Below, one piece after another: positions 32,701 through 45,146 of a stretch of 64,000 nucleotides of DNA (positions are counted from its first letter, which is position 1; every line of letters begins with the position of its first letter). The notes below the pieces were generated by a model that saw only the letters and a program-made list of their open reading frames with translations, was not told where the DNA came from and searched no databases. A program made the position numbers and the translations under genes. This stretch comes from Mytilus trossulus (taxonomy: Eukaryota; Mollusca; Bivalvia; Mytilida; Mytilidae): contig NC_086384.1 in NCBI RefSeq assembly GCF_036588685.1, positions 8,508,195 to 8,572,194 of the forward strand, given 5' to 3'.

Positions 32701-33765
32701 AAAATTAAGTAAAAGTTTCATGGATATGAAACTTCTCTTCATTCCCTTTTTTGTTTAAGCCTATCTTAGGTTAATTTATGAGTATTAAGTTATCTAGTAG
32801 ATGAATCGAATGGAAATCTTTAACTCAAAGCTGAGGGATGCCTTATGATAAATAACAAAGCGGTTAACATTCGGTATGTGCCTGTCCCAAAACAAAAGCC
32901 TGCTATTCAAACTGGCTTTTATTAGTTGCTGTCCATCACATATGGTTTAATGTTTTAGCATTGATCAGACCGTTGATTACCTTTTTTAACTACTATAAAT
33001 CTGGGCATGTCGATGCCTTTATAGCTTACTATATGTAATAGGTTTTTGGAAGACGATGACCTATAATAGATGCTTCTGCATACACTCACCTTTTCTTCGT
33101 TTGATCTTCGATTAAGTATTATGCCATTGACAATCATACAACATCTCCCTTTTCATATATTTCTTTTATAACTCATTTTTTATTAACCATTTCATATTCT
33201 TATCACCAACACTTTCTATATCTCAAGTGTCAAATTCAAATTTCAAATATGTTTTCAAATAAACTCATCATAGATGCCAGGACTAAATTTAGTATTCAAA
33301 ACAATTTTTTGCTGTCTATCTTTATGCAATAATGTTTTTAAATATTCCTAGTAATAATATAACGAACGCTCTTTTTTTGCGCATCGTCAAATTTTCGATA
33401 TAAATATTATAGCACACAAATGTTTTATTGTATTTTTGAGAATTACCTGTATCACTGGGCAGTAACGATTTTACAGCACCAAATGCTTTCTGAATACTTT
33501 CAGTCTTGGACACATCGATTTGAATGCCTTTTACCTTGTCCGTTGTTTCACGTTTCAATTGTTCTATTCCAGATTGTGTTAAGCATCCTGCGAAAACATT
33601 AAATCCAAGTTCATCTAGTCTCTTTGCTAACATATTACCGAAACCGGAGTCACAACCAGTTATAAATATGTATCGATTATGGAAACTATCGATTTTCTGG
33701 GTATTTCGAAACCATCGATATGTCAACCAGACAACAATCAAGGATACAACAATGAGCAACATCAT
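29625..33765 (-). CDS. Short-chain dehydrogenase/reductase, retinol dehydrogenase / 17-beta-HSD6-like (SDR9C)
   Basis: Four coding exons join in frame: 33765-33447, 32298-32040, 31336-31173 and 29851-29625, giving 322 aa, the usual size for this family. The enzyme should oxidise or reduce retinoids or steroids with NAD(P) at the ER membrane. Residues 2-16 form a hydrophobic anchor. TGCDSGFG (36-43) is the nucleotide-binding glycine motif, NNAG is at 113-116, and the catalytic set is N139, S166, Y178 and K182 (STYVVSK). LEPGFFRTN follows in exon 3. The start is the ATG-ATG directly after a TTTCAG acceptor, implying a non-coding first exon upstream. An ATG six codons earlier (33783) would lie in that intron. 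Splice phases match at every junction. The substrate cannot be told from sequence. Confidence 0.85.
30073..30258 (+). repeat. Dispersed repeat family C copy in SDR intron 3
   Basis: It begins 'tgtcaaaggtaccaggatta' and contains 'acgccagacgtgcgtttcgt' and 'gagcattgaggatccaaaat'. The ACTCATCAG step of other copies is shortened. Confidence 0.8.
30259..31172 (-). other. Remainder of SDR intron 3, with an old family A copy
   Basis: An eroded family A copy spans about 30954-31127 ('aagaagatgcgatatgatta', 'aaggtcttcgacaatgagaa'). The rest is AT-rich with no exon seen. Confidence 0.5.
31372..31485 (+). repeat. Dispersed repeat family D copy in SDR intron 2
   Basis: It contains 'aaaatactaaactccaagaa', 'aaactgaaagtcagaaatca' and 'ggataacaactgtcatattc'. 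It starts about 35 bp from the exon 3 acceptor, the third family D copy lying just before an acceptor. Confidence 0.7.
31748..32034 (+). repeat. Dispersed repeat family A copy abutting the SDR exon 2 donor
   Basis: The copy runs from 'aaaaagaagatgtggtatga' to 'gacttgggacaggcagat', where it meets the donor of exon 2. On the minus strand the intron begins GTAGGTATATGTATCTGCCT, and from about its sixth base it matches the family consensus at 27088-27110. Confidence 0.8.
32299..33446 (-). other. SDR intron 1, with an old family A copy
   Basis: Bounded by GTAATT (33446-33441) and CAG (32301-32299). A much-eroded reversed family A copy covers about 32870-33155 ('gcctgtcccaaa', 'gatgacctataata', 'gacaatcatacaacatct'). 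No exon is seen. Confidence 0.5.
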
Positions 33766-34373
33766 CTGAAATGAAATACACATATAATATTTAAGATTCT
33801 TGACCTTTTTAATTCAAAAACTGTATAAACACTGAGAAATCTCACGAGATAATTTTCTGTTATCGTAATTTTGTTTCCAATCGGTGTTGGTGATATTTGA
33901 ACATAGGAACCAAAACAAAAATAATGATTTTAAACGTTTTCTTCAATATAAAATGACTGAATGTTTTGATTTAGTTTATGCAAGCAATTACAAAATTAAC
34001 ACAAAGAAAAACTATACATTATACCTTATCTTGCGTTGACCTAAATATAGGCAACAGTAGTATACCGCTGTTCGAAATTCATAAATCGATTGAGAAAAAA
34101 AAAAACATAAAATCAGGGTTACAAACTAAAATGAGGGAAACATACACAGAATCGAACCATAATATAACAATGGCCATTTTCCTGACATGGTACAGAACAT
34201 TACAATACAAAATGGTTGGTTGAATCCGTTGGTTTTGTGGGTAGTCGAACCTCCCGCTTTTATGACAATGTTATATATGACATTTAAATAACATCATTTC
34301 ATGACATGACATGACTACAATACAAATAAATTGGAGAACATACAGGACAGAGAAACACACAAATAATAGCTAT
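33766..34373. other. SDR 5' flank
   Basis: It begins with the acceptor of an inferred 5' UTR intron (33768-33766, preceded by a T-rich tract). The non-coding first exon and promoter could not be located. Confidence 0.4.
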
Positions 34374-34560
34374 CAAAAGGTTCCAGGCTTATAATTTAAT
34401 ACGCCAGACGCGCCTTTCGTCTACATAAGACTCATCAGTGACGCTCATATAAAAAAGGTTCAAAAGCCAAAACAAGTGCAAAGTTGCAGAGCATTGAGGA
34501 CCAAAGGTTCCGAAAATCTTCCTAAATACGGATAAGATTATCAGTCCGGGATAAAAAAAA
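34374..34560 (+). repeat. Dispersed repeat family C copy
   Basis: It contains 'aggttccaggcttataattt', 'acgccagacgcgcctttcgt' and 'gagcattgaggaccaaaggt'. Confidence 0.8.
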
Positions 34561-37226
34561 ATATCCTTAGTATTTCGAATAATTCATACTTTTGCAAACA
34601 GTAAATTCATAAAAAAAAATGACTATTTATATATATAATAGATATACATGTTAACACCGAAGTAGTGACTAATTACAGAATAAATTAAAACGAATACGTA
34701 AACCTACATGTACCTTAATCAAATCAGCACATAAAAAAAGATGAAAATGAAAATTACAATACGTATTAATATAAAATAACAAGTCATGAATGTTTAGACA
34801 GGAAAGAAATTTTTTGAATGGTTCGAGTCAGCAACGAACAACATCCATACCACATAACAAGTTATTATAGTCAAAGAGAATACCCTTCACATGTGTGTGA
34901 GTGCTCACTTTTTCTCAAAGACGAATACGATTTGCATTCTAAACTATAATATATTGTCTTAGTCCTGATGAATAATTAAAGGTCAAATAAAAAATACAAT
35001 ATAGTCATTCACAAACTGACCCCGACTAGTTATTATATTCTATATAACATTTCAAATGCGAAAAAAATGCATCACTATATAGCCTCTTCCATTGAGGCTA
35101 TAATTATTAAGTATCCTTACTAACATTTATACTGCACTCGTTCTTCGTGAGCAGTCAAAATGCGTTGACTGTATATTTCAATGCCATATTCAGTCACTGA
35201 CCCGATATAACTTTTTCTCATGAATATTTTAATAGAAGTTGCCGAAATAATATTTAATTATTCATACAACCTCTCCAACCTGTCCTTGTTTCCAATGCAT
35301 ACAACGATGCGTGGAACCACTCAACCTTGTTTCTTTTGCAATTATTGGAAACACATATTTCATTTGTTAATATTTTTGTTTGCAACCTATAAATCATTGT
35401 TTTATGCTGATGGTTGATATTTTAGTCCATACTCAAACGATTTCGTTCACCGTCGAGTATGGGATTCAACAGGTAAATGTACATTCCATTGTGTTGTATA
35501 TTTCTCCGCGAGCATGATATAAGGCCTTTTTAAAGGAGATTTCCCCCTAATGTTTAAATCAAATAAATAACCTTAACGCATTAAACAACAGTTAAAAATG
35601 AGTTTTTAGATTGCAGTATAAAGACAATAATAGTGCATTGACTTGGCACAGCCTCGCATTTCCCCATTTCTTAGCCTCATCCTTATATCGTTGATATGTC
35701 AAGTCAATGTACTATTATTGTCTATATATTAGGTGAAAGCGTGTAAAATAAGCTGCTTTAAGTACACTCGCACTTCAGTTAGTATGTGTATATTGTACGC
35801 GTAACGATCATCACTCATCGAGCATGTACACGCATCCTTCTGTCACACATTATTTTGGTACTAAATTTTGTATTTCAAACTATTTATTTATATTGATTTC
35901 TATGATGTACATTTCGTATACAGCATGCATATTTTATTTATTCAATACTAAGGATGATCTCGAAAGTCGCTTTGAATTTACATGTCCGAAATATTTGTTT
36001 ACATCTGAAACATGTTAGATTATAAATTTATATTTGTCAATAACCTTTTAAACTCTTAGCTAATGCAAACATCTTACAAGTTCGTTATGCAACTTTTATA
36101 CGGTCATATCATCGTCCATTATATGTATGCATGGTATTGTCCGTACGTGTTAGTATCGTGCGATTGGTCAGTTTGAAATAAAGAGATTACATTTAAACAT
36201 TTATAATTGGGGATCAGGTTTCAAACGACTGACAAACAGATAAATATTACTAAATAAGGTATGGTTGTTGTCTGATCTACAAAATATTCTGAAGTCTTGG
36301 ATTTTAATGCAAACTTTACACACAAGCTTATATATGTGTATATTATACATAATAACTTTAATTCAAGTGTTTCAATTCAGGTATATAAAATCCTCAATTC
36401 AATATAAATATATATCCTACCTTAGTTATTTACAAAAATACGGGTGTTTCTGATAAGATTATAAATACGAAGCGTACTAGTTTGTGACATTTAAAACAGA
36501 TATCATATTGATCGTGTATATATACATTATCTCTTCTATTTTTGGCTTTCTCTTCTATATGTTCTATTTTTGGCAGTGATAAACGAGGCCATAATATTTG
36601 AAAGTACAAAACCGAATACAACGTTGTTGAATAGACAATGAAAAAAAGATCTAAAGCCGGGGTTTAAAGTATAGCAAACTCTTGATAAAAAATACATTTT
36701 TAGTTCACTTATTTTTATTATTATACAGCGATTACTTTTAATGTTTACTTTTTCTTGAGTGAGTCTCTAACAATTCAACGAATAATTACAGTTTAAGAAA
36801 TAACAAAATACTAGATAAAACATTAATTTTGTAAATTTCCAAAAATAAAACTGTTAAAATCCATACCTGTAATATCACATGTAAACAAGGGTGTACATTT
36901 GCAATGCGGTCGCCGCCAACACATTAATGTATAAGATCAATTACAATGCAATCCGTTATATATGCAGTACATTCAAAAACTGTAATCACTCCTAGATGAT
37001 ACATGTCTTTAGAAATGCATCATAATGACATACTAGATCCTGTTCCGATATCTGACGAACGCTATGTTTACATATCATTTCGGATTTTCAATTTTATTTT
37101 CTAATGTGATGTAGAATTTGTGATTAAGTTATCAGTTCCATTCTAAAATTTGTTAAGTTGCTATACAAAACTTATACATTGTAAATTCCAATGCGAAGGG
37201 CATATCAATGTTACGCTTTTTTGCAA
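34561..37226. other. Intergenic; one long hairpin, no gene
   Basis: The only structure found is an inverted pair at 35622-35647 and 35697-35723 ('agacaataatag' and 'ctattattgtct' at the ends, 'cattgacttg' and 'caagtcaatg' inside), enclosing a spacer of about 49 nt. Reading frames are short and AT-driven. Confidence 0.45.
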
Positions 37227-37776
37227 AAGGAGTAGGTTCAGTAACTTCAGTAAGACCCCTTTTTGGCTCCAAAATTTAGCAGTTTTACAAAATCGTTAAA
37301 ATGTAAACTTTGAGTTATTAATTGGAAAGTAAAATGCTTCTGCTACATTAATATGGGCTGTTTTTGACAATACAATTATCAAATAGCGGGTACAAGATTA
37401 CTGAAATCTTCACAATTTTAGAATTTTAGTTAAATTTTAGACGGTTTCCGTCTTAAATGAAAATGGCCGCATTTGTGTTCATTCTAAATATTGAAATGTA
37501 AGTTGTATTTGATGATAATACATAACATATGCACAGGTTGAGGATGAACACGGATGCGGTCACTTTCATTTTTGACAAAAACCATCTGAAAAGTGACATT
37601 TTTTTTATATTTGATAAATTCGGAGAGTTTTTAATGACTGAATCAGTTAAAATCTTTCCCATAAACTTATGGAATCAAATGAAATAGGCATTTGAGAGTA
37701 AAAAAGTGTCCAAAAATTTTTGTCAGATAAACCTGAAATTTGAGGCCAAAATCGCCCCATACCGGACCTACTCCTT
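37227..37776. mobile_element. AAGGAGTAGG MITE, copy 2 (inverted relative to copy 1)
   Basis: It starts 'aaggagtaggttcagtaa' and ends 'gacctactcctt'. Its left half corresponds to the right half of the copy at 22231-22817, and vice versa ('gtaagacccctttttggc', 'gaacacggatgcggtcactt'). Confidence 0.75.
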
Positions 37777-37981
37777 TATTATATTTCAATTGCTATCCGG
37801 AACTTCTTTCAAGAAGACTTGAAATCGTCTTGTTTCACTTGTAGCGATAGAAGGTTTCTTTCTCTTTTTCACATATTGTTTGATCAATTTGTTAGGTTCA
37901 TTTTTTTATGTTGATGTTGTTGCACATATTTTGTGTCTGAGTGTAGTTATGAACGTTGCATTGTCGACTTACAACATGTTC

Positions 37982-38394
37982 CTGTATATAAAGGCAGTGA
38001 TGACTTGACAGTGTTAAATGCTTCTTCAATACTCTCAGTTTGGGAAACATCAATGTGAATTGTTTTTACTTTTTCAGAAGTTTCACATGTTAATCTTCCT
38101 TCACCATCCTGTGTTAAACAACCCGCAAACATATTGAATCCTATTCGGCAATCCTCGGTAGAATCCGCTACTCTCCTTCTATTAGATGAGGGAAGGGAAT
38201 CGGACGAGTTGAGACGAATAATTGAATCCAAGACTATCAAGTATTTTTGTCAGCATATTCCCAAAGCTAGAGTCACATCCGGTTATAAACACTTATCGGC
38301 TATCGTAATTGTCGATAGTACTCTTATGGCGGAACTATCGATATGTCAACCAGAGGATAACAAGGGGTTATGTAATTGTCAGAGACAACAACAT
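37982..38394 (-). pseudogene. Decayed first exon of a second SDR gene
   Basis: On the minus strand, ATG follows a TTTTAG acceptor as in the intact gene. Then come WLTYR, FITGCDSSFGNML, and after an insertion NMFAGCLTQDGEGRL, IDVSQTESIEEAF and SSLPLYTG, closely matching exon 1 of the SDR at 33765-33447. It is broken in several ways. In-frame stops lie near WLTYR. The last Gly-motif glycine but one is Ser (CDSSFG). An insertion of about 90 bp after SLGFN is flanked by repeats of 'ggattcaat'. The donor GT after ACAG has become GA. No other exon of this paralogue was found. Confidence 0.75.
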
Positions 38395-40691
38395 CTAAAA
38401 CGAAATAAACATATAACCTACATATGTATACAGCTCTGGAGCTTTGATATAGGCTCAAAACGTTGTTATACATATGTTGGGGTTATATTTTAAAATGCAA
38501 GTATTTGTCCCTAATTTTTTTTCAAATTGTGAAATATTCCGCTGATGCTATAAACTTGCAAAAAAATGAATAAAAAATGCTTGATTTTTAAAAGAAACAA
38601 TCTCTGAAAAGACCTTTGGGAAACATAGAAACAAAGTCTAGGTTTTTTACCAAGTCTTATTCTAAAATATTTTGATTTTGTTTTTATATTTTTTTCACAA
38701 TTTATGGCTCCAGAGTATCAAGAGTTTATCTTTGTTTTAGACAGCGGACATTTAAATTGTTTTATTTTTGTATATAAAATAATGTAAACATCTTTTGAAA
38801 ATGGTATCATGAATACTTCATTTGACCACTTAAATTTTCTTAAACCATATCGAATTTACCAAAAAAGTCATGTTTTATAATGTCACTATATATGCAACCA
38901 TTATTTTTCCAACAATGATGCCACCATATTTAGTTTAACATCGTGTATTTATTATGCTTTACCATGCTTAAAAAGGTCAGAGATCCCCTATTTAAATTAT
39001 TGAAATCTATCTAATGGCAACAATGAAATGCTTTCATAACAATCACTCGGGCTAACGTCTTCATATGGTTATATAAAGCAAAATAAATTGTAAGTTATTT
39101 ATAATTGAAGTACTCGAATATGATACTTTAATATATAACATGTTTAAAGTACTTCCATATACACTGCGTGTAATGTATAGTCCCATCAAACCCCTGTTTA
39201 CATTAGAGCGAACATTAATGTTTGTGGTTTTTACGACGTTTCAAATTTGCATTTTAGATAAAGAAATGTGAGAAATAAGATATCTTTTAAAATAAGTGAA
39301 AATATTTTGTAATCTTATTTTTATAACTTATAAATGTATCAGTTTTTATATTTAGCTGTACGATGTCTATTTTATTCGTTATTCGATGGGATAAAAAATT
39401 ATGCCCATTTGTTGAAAATAGACATGAGTAAATCTAAATGATAATTTGAATATAAAGGTGGTACCTAACACTACAGGGAGATAACTCTGTGAAATCAGCT
39501 AAACGTTTCAATTACATTGTGTTAATAAGTGAATATTAAGCTTCTCAATGATCAAAATTAGTGTTTGTCAAACTGCTTTATAACCAGTGTAATTTTTCTG
39601 ATAAAATGGTTGGTAAAATGTTTTGAATTTTTTATATTTTTGTCAAAGGGTCAAAGTAAATACTTTGTCAAAATTTTATGAAAATTAAACGAGCCAAATA
39701 AATTTTATTGAAGGTGTTGGGTACCACCTTAAACAACTATAAATGTTATAAGTATAAAGTGAATCTTATTTTACCGTATCTGTACAAGTTATATACCGGT
39801 GCAAACAGTAAACCATTTACTGAATAAAGGTGTGTGAATAAAAGAAGAGGATGATAACTGTATGACGCGTCATAAGTAACATAACATTAAATAAATATGT
39901 GACAAGAATATTGACTTACATCGTAACAACCAGTTAGTGGGTGTAAAATATTAAATAAGTTAACTACTATGTGGATTTTCACTCCCAAAAATAAAATGAA
40001 GTAGTAATTAGCAATTACAGATTACAGATAACGTATGGCCTTCAACAATGAGCAAAACCCATACCGCATAATAAGCTATAAAGGGGTCCGACATGACAAA
40101 ATGATAATTAAAAACCCAATTCAAACGAATAAAATAAAACGAATCTGGGTTTTGTAAAATTCAGTTGTCTCTCTTCCAATGCAAACAAGAATGGCGTTTA
40201 CTGCAAATCTGGAAATGTTAACTATGAGAGCTGGTCGTTTCTTTCAATCGCTTCAACTAACAGCCCTTGTGTACATTTACTCAAATAATTATGGTGTTGT
40301 CCTAATATCATAATTGATATTGCAAAATTCTTAATAGGAATTACAACTGATAAAGATATGGAAGGGAATTTACCTTTTTAAACTTGCCATTGGTGCTTTA
40401 ATTTCCCAATTACCATCTCGAATAGCAAGTCATTTCAACACATTGAAACAGTCAACCCCTGACCCCGACTTTGCAGAAGATTGAATTTGAAGAAGAAAAA
40501 AATCTGAAAGGTGTTTCATTTCGATGAAACCCCTATCAATAATTACTAGTCTTTTATTCTTATACTTTCTTTTTATTGAAAATATGTCAATACATAAATT
40601 TAATTAATGGTGCATACGCTCAATGTATGATACTGTTTACTTGATTATAAGTGGTTCAGCTTCGATATCAGTTCAAAACATTGACTAAACT
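38395..40691. other. Intergenic; one MITE and a family A fragment
   Basis: Apart from the MITE at 39455-39730 and a family A fragment at about 40017-40140 ('acgtatggccttcaacaatg', 'ataccgcataataagctata'), nothing is recognised. Confidence 0.45.
39455..39730. mobile_element. AAGGTGGTACC MITE
   Basis: The ends 'aaggtggtacctaacac' and 'gtgttgggtaccacctt' are 17-bp inverted repeats with one mismatch. It is 276 bp long with no gene. The TTAA at the right edge suggests a TTAA target, but the left edge does not show it cleanly. Confidence 0.7.
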
Positions 40692-41185
40692 TGAGAATGG
40701 AAATGGGGAATGTGTCAAAGAGACAACAACCCGACCAAATAAAAAACAAACAACAGCAGAAGGTCACCAACAGGTCTTCAATGTAGCGAGAAATTCCTGC
40801 ATCCGGAGGCGTCCTTTAGCTGGCCCCTAAACAAATATATACTAGTTCAGTGATAATGAACGCCATACTAATTTTCCAAATTGTACACAAGAAACTAAAA
40901 TTAAAATAATACAAGACTAACAAAGGCCAGAGGCTCCTGACTTGGGACAGGCGCAAAAATGCGGCGGGGATAAACATGTTTGTGAGATCTCAACCCTCCC
41001 CCTATACCTCTAATCAATGTAGAAAAGTAAACGCATAACAATACGCACATTAAAATTCAGTTCAAGAGAAGTCCGAGTCTGATGTCAGAAGATGTAACCA
41101 AAGAAAATAAACAAAATGACAATAATACATAAATAACAACAGACTACTAGCAGTTAACTGACATGCCAGCTCCAGACTTCAATTA
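40692..41185 (+). repeat. Dispersed repeat family B, long copy
   Basis: It runs from 'gagaatggaaatggggaatg' through 'gtcttcaatgtagcgagaaa', 'tcctgacttgggacaggcgc' and 'gagaagtccgagtctgatgt' to 'gactactagcagttaactga'. The copy at 50130-50625 matches over the same length. Confidence 0.8.
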
Positions 41186-43133
41186 AACTGACTGAAAGAT
41201 TATGATTTCATCATATGAACTGTATTTATTTAATATCAGTTTGACTGTAAACTTACAATATATGAATCAAAACTATTAAGAGTCGGCTCTAACTGTTAAG
41301 AAAAATCGTAAACTCTTTGCTAAAAGATTTCTCACAATCTTAGGTAAAAAGCTGGAAAACAAAGTAGATATTTAATATGCCCAACTTATTCCAGAGAAAG
41401 GAAAAGCTTTCTAATGTCTTTTTGCAGATTTCATTGATTTTTTTGTTTCATGATGTCGGTTAAAAGTTGATGTGTCTATTTGTTTTTGTACCAATACAAA
41501 CTCTTTATATCTTATTCATCAGTATTCAATTGTTATATATCAGTTCATTGTACTGTCCTTATTGTGTATATATGTGAAACCAATTTGTTATGATATCTAT
41601 ATGATTCCCAATGTATTATTGTTAATTGAACATTGGTACTACGAATTCCTCAATGAATTACTACTCTGTTTGATGAACTTGATATGATTGATTAACTGGT
41701 ATTGTGTGAAAATAAAAGCTAATCTTAATAATTAACTGAAACAAACAGGCAATTGATATTCCATACGTTTACTACATGCTGTCGAGTTTTCATCATATGT
41801 AGATATGTTATAGGAAAGAACAATCAGAACGTGTTAAGGGTTAAGACTGTCAAGAAATGTTCTTTGTAGAACAGCATCTGTAAAAAAAAACCCTGCTCTA
41901 CACGTGTCCCGAGAACAGATCGAGAGACGGTAATCTAATGTTATTGGTCAGTTCTGACAATTCTCGACGGGACATATTGCATATCGTATCAAACACTGCA
42001 ATATATTAGCAGAATTGGCGATGACTGCTGGCTGTTTTAAGTGCAGCGGCAATTAAGTTAAGGGCATATTCAGGACGAGAACTGTGCATCCAATTAAACA
42101 ATTTCCGACAAAACTATTACCGTTTCGTGCGTGATAGCTTGAAGAAAGAAAAAATGTATTCTATATTTTTCATATCTAATAGTAATATGATAATTTCTAA
42201 ATTCATGTTCGATTTCTTTCAAAAAATGAAAATGATAAAAATCAGAGTAATTAATTTGAGTATAATTGCTTACCTTAGTTAGTTCTATTGGTATCTATTT
42301 GGAAGCAGATTTCATTTGTATCTTTCAAAACCTTCAGTTTAACTTGTTCAAAATCTTTCTATGTTTAATATAATAAATTATTTAAAGAAGAACAGTTTAA
42401 GTAGAGTGTTCCCTATGATATTATTCAATTGCAGGTACAATGTAAGATGACATGAATGCGTAAATAAATACTTTTAAATTATAATAAGATTGAAAATAAC
42501 ATTAAAAGTAGATAGCATGCTATGTTGTACTCAGACTTGGGTCACGTTATTAGGTTTGAATTAACTTCACGATGTTGTAGAACATAGTACATATTAAATT
42601 CTAACTTTTAGAACCATGTGGAGGGTTGTATTTCGTGTAACGTAATTTGTTGTAGTAAAGATACATTTGTTTATTACTTTGTATAATGAAATGAGAATCA
42701 GCAATTATGTAGTAAATTTAAACGTTAAGATCAATATCACGAATCTGTCATGTGTACATTATTAGTAGTCTAATGCAGCTTAAATCTCAACTTGATTCAC
42801 TGGATGAGATCATGCGGCAAATAACGGGAGTGGTGTGCAAAACAGGTTATGTCGATGCTCAAACTGCAGTCAAAGTAAATAAAATTATATATACTAAATT
42901 GTTCTGTCATATTACAAGTCAATGTCGCATTCCAATAACATCAACAATGAGCTGAACTCTTAGCGAGAAACCAAAGACGACATTTTTGTGTGGGATAGTT
43001 AGAAGTTATAGCAATATTTTTTTTCGACCCAGCGTCAAAGATATTTTCCCGTATTTTTCTGTTGTTCAACATTTTCCTAAGCCTGTTAATCTGGTATAAA
43101 GCAAAGAATAAATATTGTTTACATTAATATAGA
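41186..43133. other. Intergenic, nothing recognised
   Basis: AT-rich, with no supported exon, RNA gene or matched repeat. Confidence 0.35.
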
Positions 43134-43430
43134 GAATGGAAACGGAGAATGTATAAAAGGGACGTCAACACGGCCAAAGAGCAGAAAACAGTCAAAAGGC
43201 CACAAACGGTTTTTAAACGCAGCGAGAAAATAAATCGCCTGGAGGCGGTGTTCAACTGTCCATTTAACAATAATGTATACTAGTTCAGTGAAATAGACGC
43301 CACTCTCAACACTGAATATATACATAAGCATTGAAGATCCATTGGTGGCCTTCGGCAGTAGTCTGCTCTTTATTAGGATTGTTGTCTCTTTGACACATAT
43401 TCCCCATTCCCCATTTCCATTTACCATTTT
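43134..43430. repeat. Family B sequence with its end present in both orientations
   Basis: It starts 'gagaatggaaacggagaatg' and ends with the inverted form 'ccattccccatttccatt' preceded by 'ttgttgtctctttgacacat'. Two family B ends therefore face each other about 200 bp apart. Confidence 0.65.
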
Positions 43431-44849
43431 ATTATTGAATTTAAAAACATAACGCACAAGACAAACAAAGGCTAGAGTTTTCTGAATTTTCGGAGGGGTT
43501 AAACATGATCTTCAGTCTAAGTTAAATTTAGTTCCCTGATGAAGTCTAAATTTTACTGACCTGCTAAACATTTGACCTTTATTACGGCTCCTAACTATTG
43601 TATTTATTTTTAACTTGTTATCGTCCTGAACTTGCATGTAATATTTGCCATTGAACGTTAAGCAACCAACAATCAATCAATATAGTGGCACTGACAGCTA
43701 TCATAGTTGATAAACATAACGCATCCCAGTAGCCATAAATGTTCGCTAACCTCAACGTCGATAACGGTCATATGGACTTCTTCCTACAGGCAGTACTACT
43801 CTGATCATAAAAAGGAATACGTTTAGCTCGGCAAGATTTATTACCCATCCAAGTAGAATTGTAGCGTCAAAGAAGCCACGCAACAACTCTTTTGGTTTCA
43901 TAGATGGCCATTTGTCAAGCTTCATTTCTACACCTATTTACCATATTCTTATTTCTAGTGACAGTCAAAATTTCCCACCCTTTGCCCTGGTCATTTTCAG
44001 ATACTACCTGCAGTTAGATGTTAGATTTTTTCAATCTGAAAATCATGAATTAATCGACTCTGAATGGTTATCAAGCAACACTAAATGCTTAATCATAGTT
44101 CGACTCCGCTAGCTATTAATTAAAAGTAGATACAAAATGTACCTGTATTTAAGTAACCGACTTATTTTGTTATTATTTGAGCAAAACATCTTGCCAAAAA
44201 AAAATAAAAAATATCGAGACGGATAGATTTATTGGTGACAACTTTATAGAACAGATTTTTTTTATAATCAAAATCAATCCATAAGAAAATATAGAAAAGG
44301 TAACTATCTCATTGTAGTTTACGAGTTTGACTGTTCCTCTGGTATCTTTCGTCCTTCTTGTATCCTCTTTTACCTATATTAATTGATTTATTTGATTTAT
44401 TTTTGTTTGAAAATAAGCCTTTTGGTTTCTAGATGCCAAACGACAATACATATTTATAAAAAGAATATCAAAAGACAAACAGTCGACGATGTTTTAATAA
44501 AAACAAAAACGAGAAAGGTTGAACTCAAAACAATCAGATAATTCTGAGAAGCAAGAAGTTAGTGATTCAGAAGTTTCTTGTCAAAAAGAATTCGTTGTCT
44601 ATTAGAATTTCATAACAATTTAATAGTTTCATAACTTGATGAGCGTGTAAGACTAGACTGGAATATATCAAAATTGACAGTAGACTATAAAATTCTAGTC
44701 AACAAGCAACGAAAACACAAACATATTGTCTCCTAACTAGAAATGAGCAATTGTTGTAAATGTTTCACTAATTTGGTATTATATATAATTAACATATTAT
44801 AAACAAATGATGAATAACATAATTTCAATTTCATATTAGGCAATATAAA
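43431..44849. other. Intergenic, nothing certain
   Basis: A short stretch at 44325-44365 ('gtttgactgttcctctggta') resembles the retroelement tail at 29225-29260. No gene is visible. Confidence 0.35.
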
Positions 44850-45146
44850 ATATTGCATTCAACTGAAACGAATACGATACAATGTACATGTACAAGTACT
44901 CTTCCGAAACGATTACAATCCAATATACAGATACTCTTTCCTGAAATAAATACAATTCAGTATGCAGACACTGTTTCGTAATAAATACAATACAATATAC
45001 ACGCACTCTTTTATAACATATACAATACAATATACACACGTTCTTTAAATTTATAACAAATACAATACAATATACACGCTCTCTTTTATAACAAATACAA
45101 AACAATTTACAGGCACTCTTTTATAACAAAAACAATACAATATACA
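44850..45146. repeat. Minisatellite, left half (period about 35 bp)
   Basis: Units built on 'ttataacaaatacaataca' and 'atatacacgc.ctctttta' repeat about eight times with drift. The right half of the same kind of array resumes at 46520. Confidence 0.75.

Noticed and set aside
43119-43457. 112-codon minus-strand frame
   Set aside because: It lies wholly within dispersed repeat family B.
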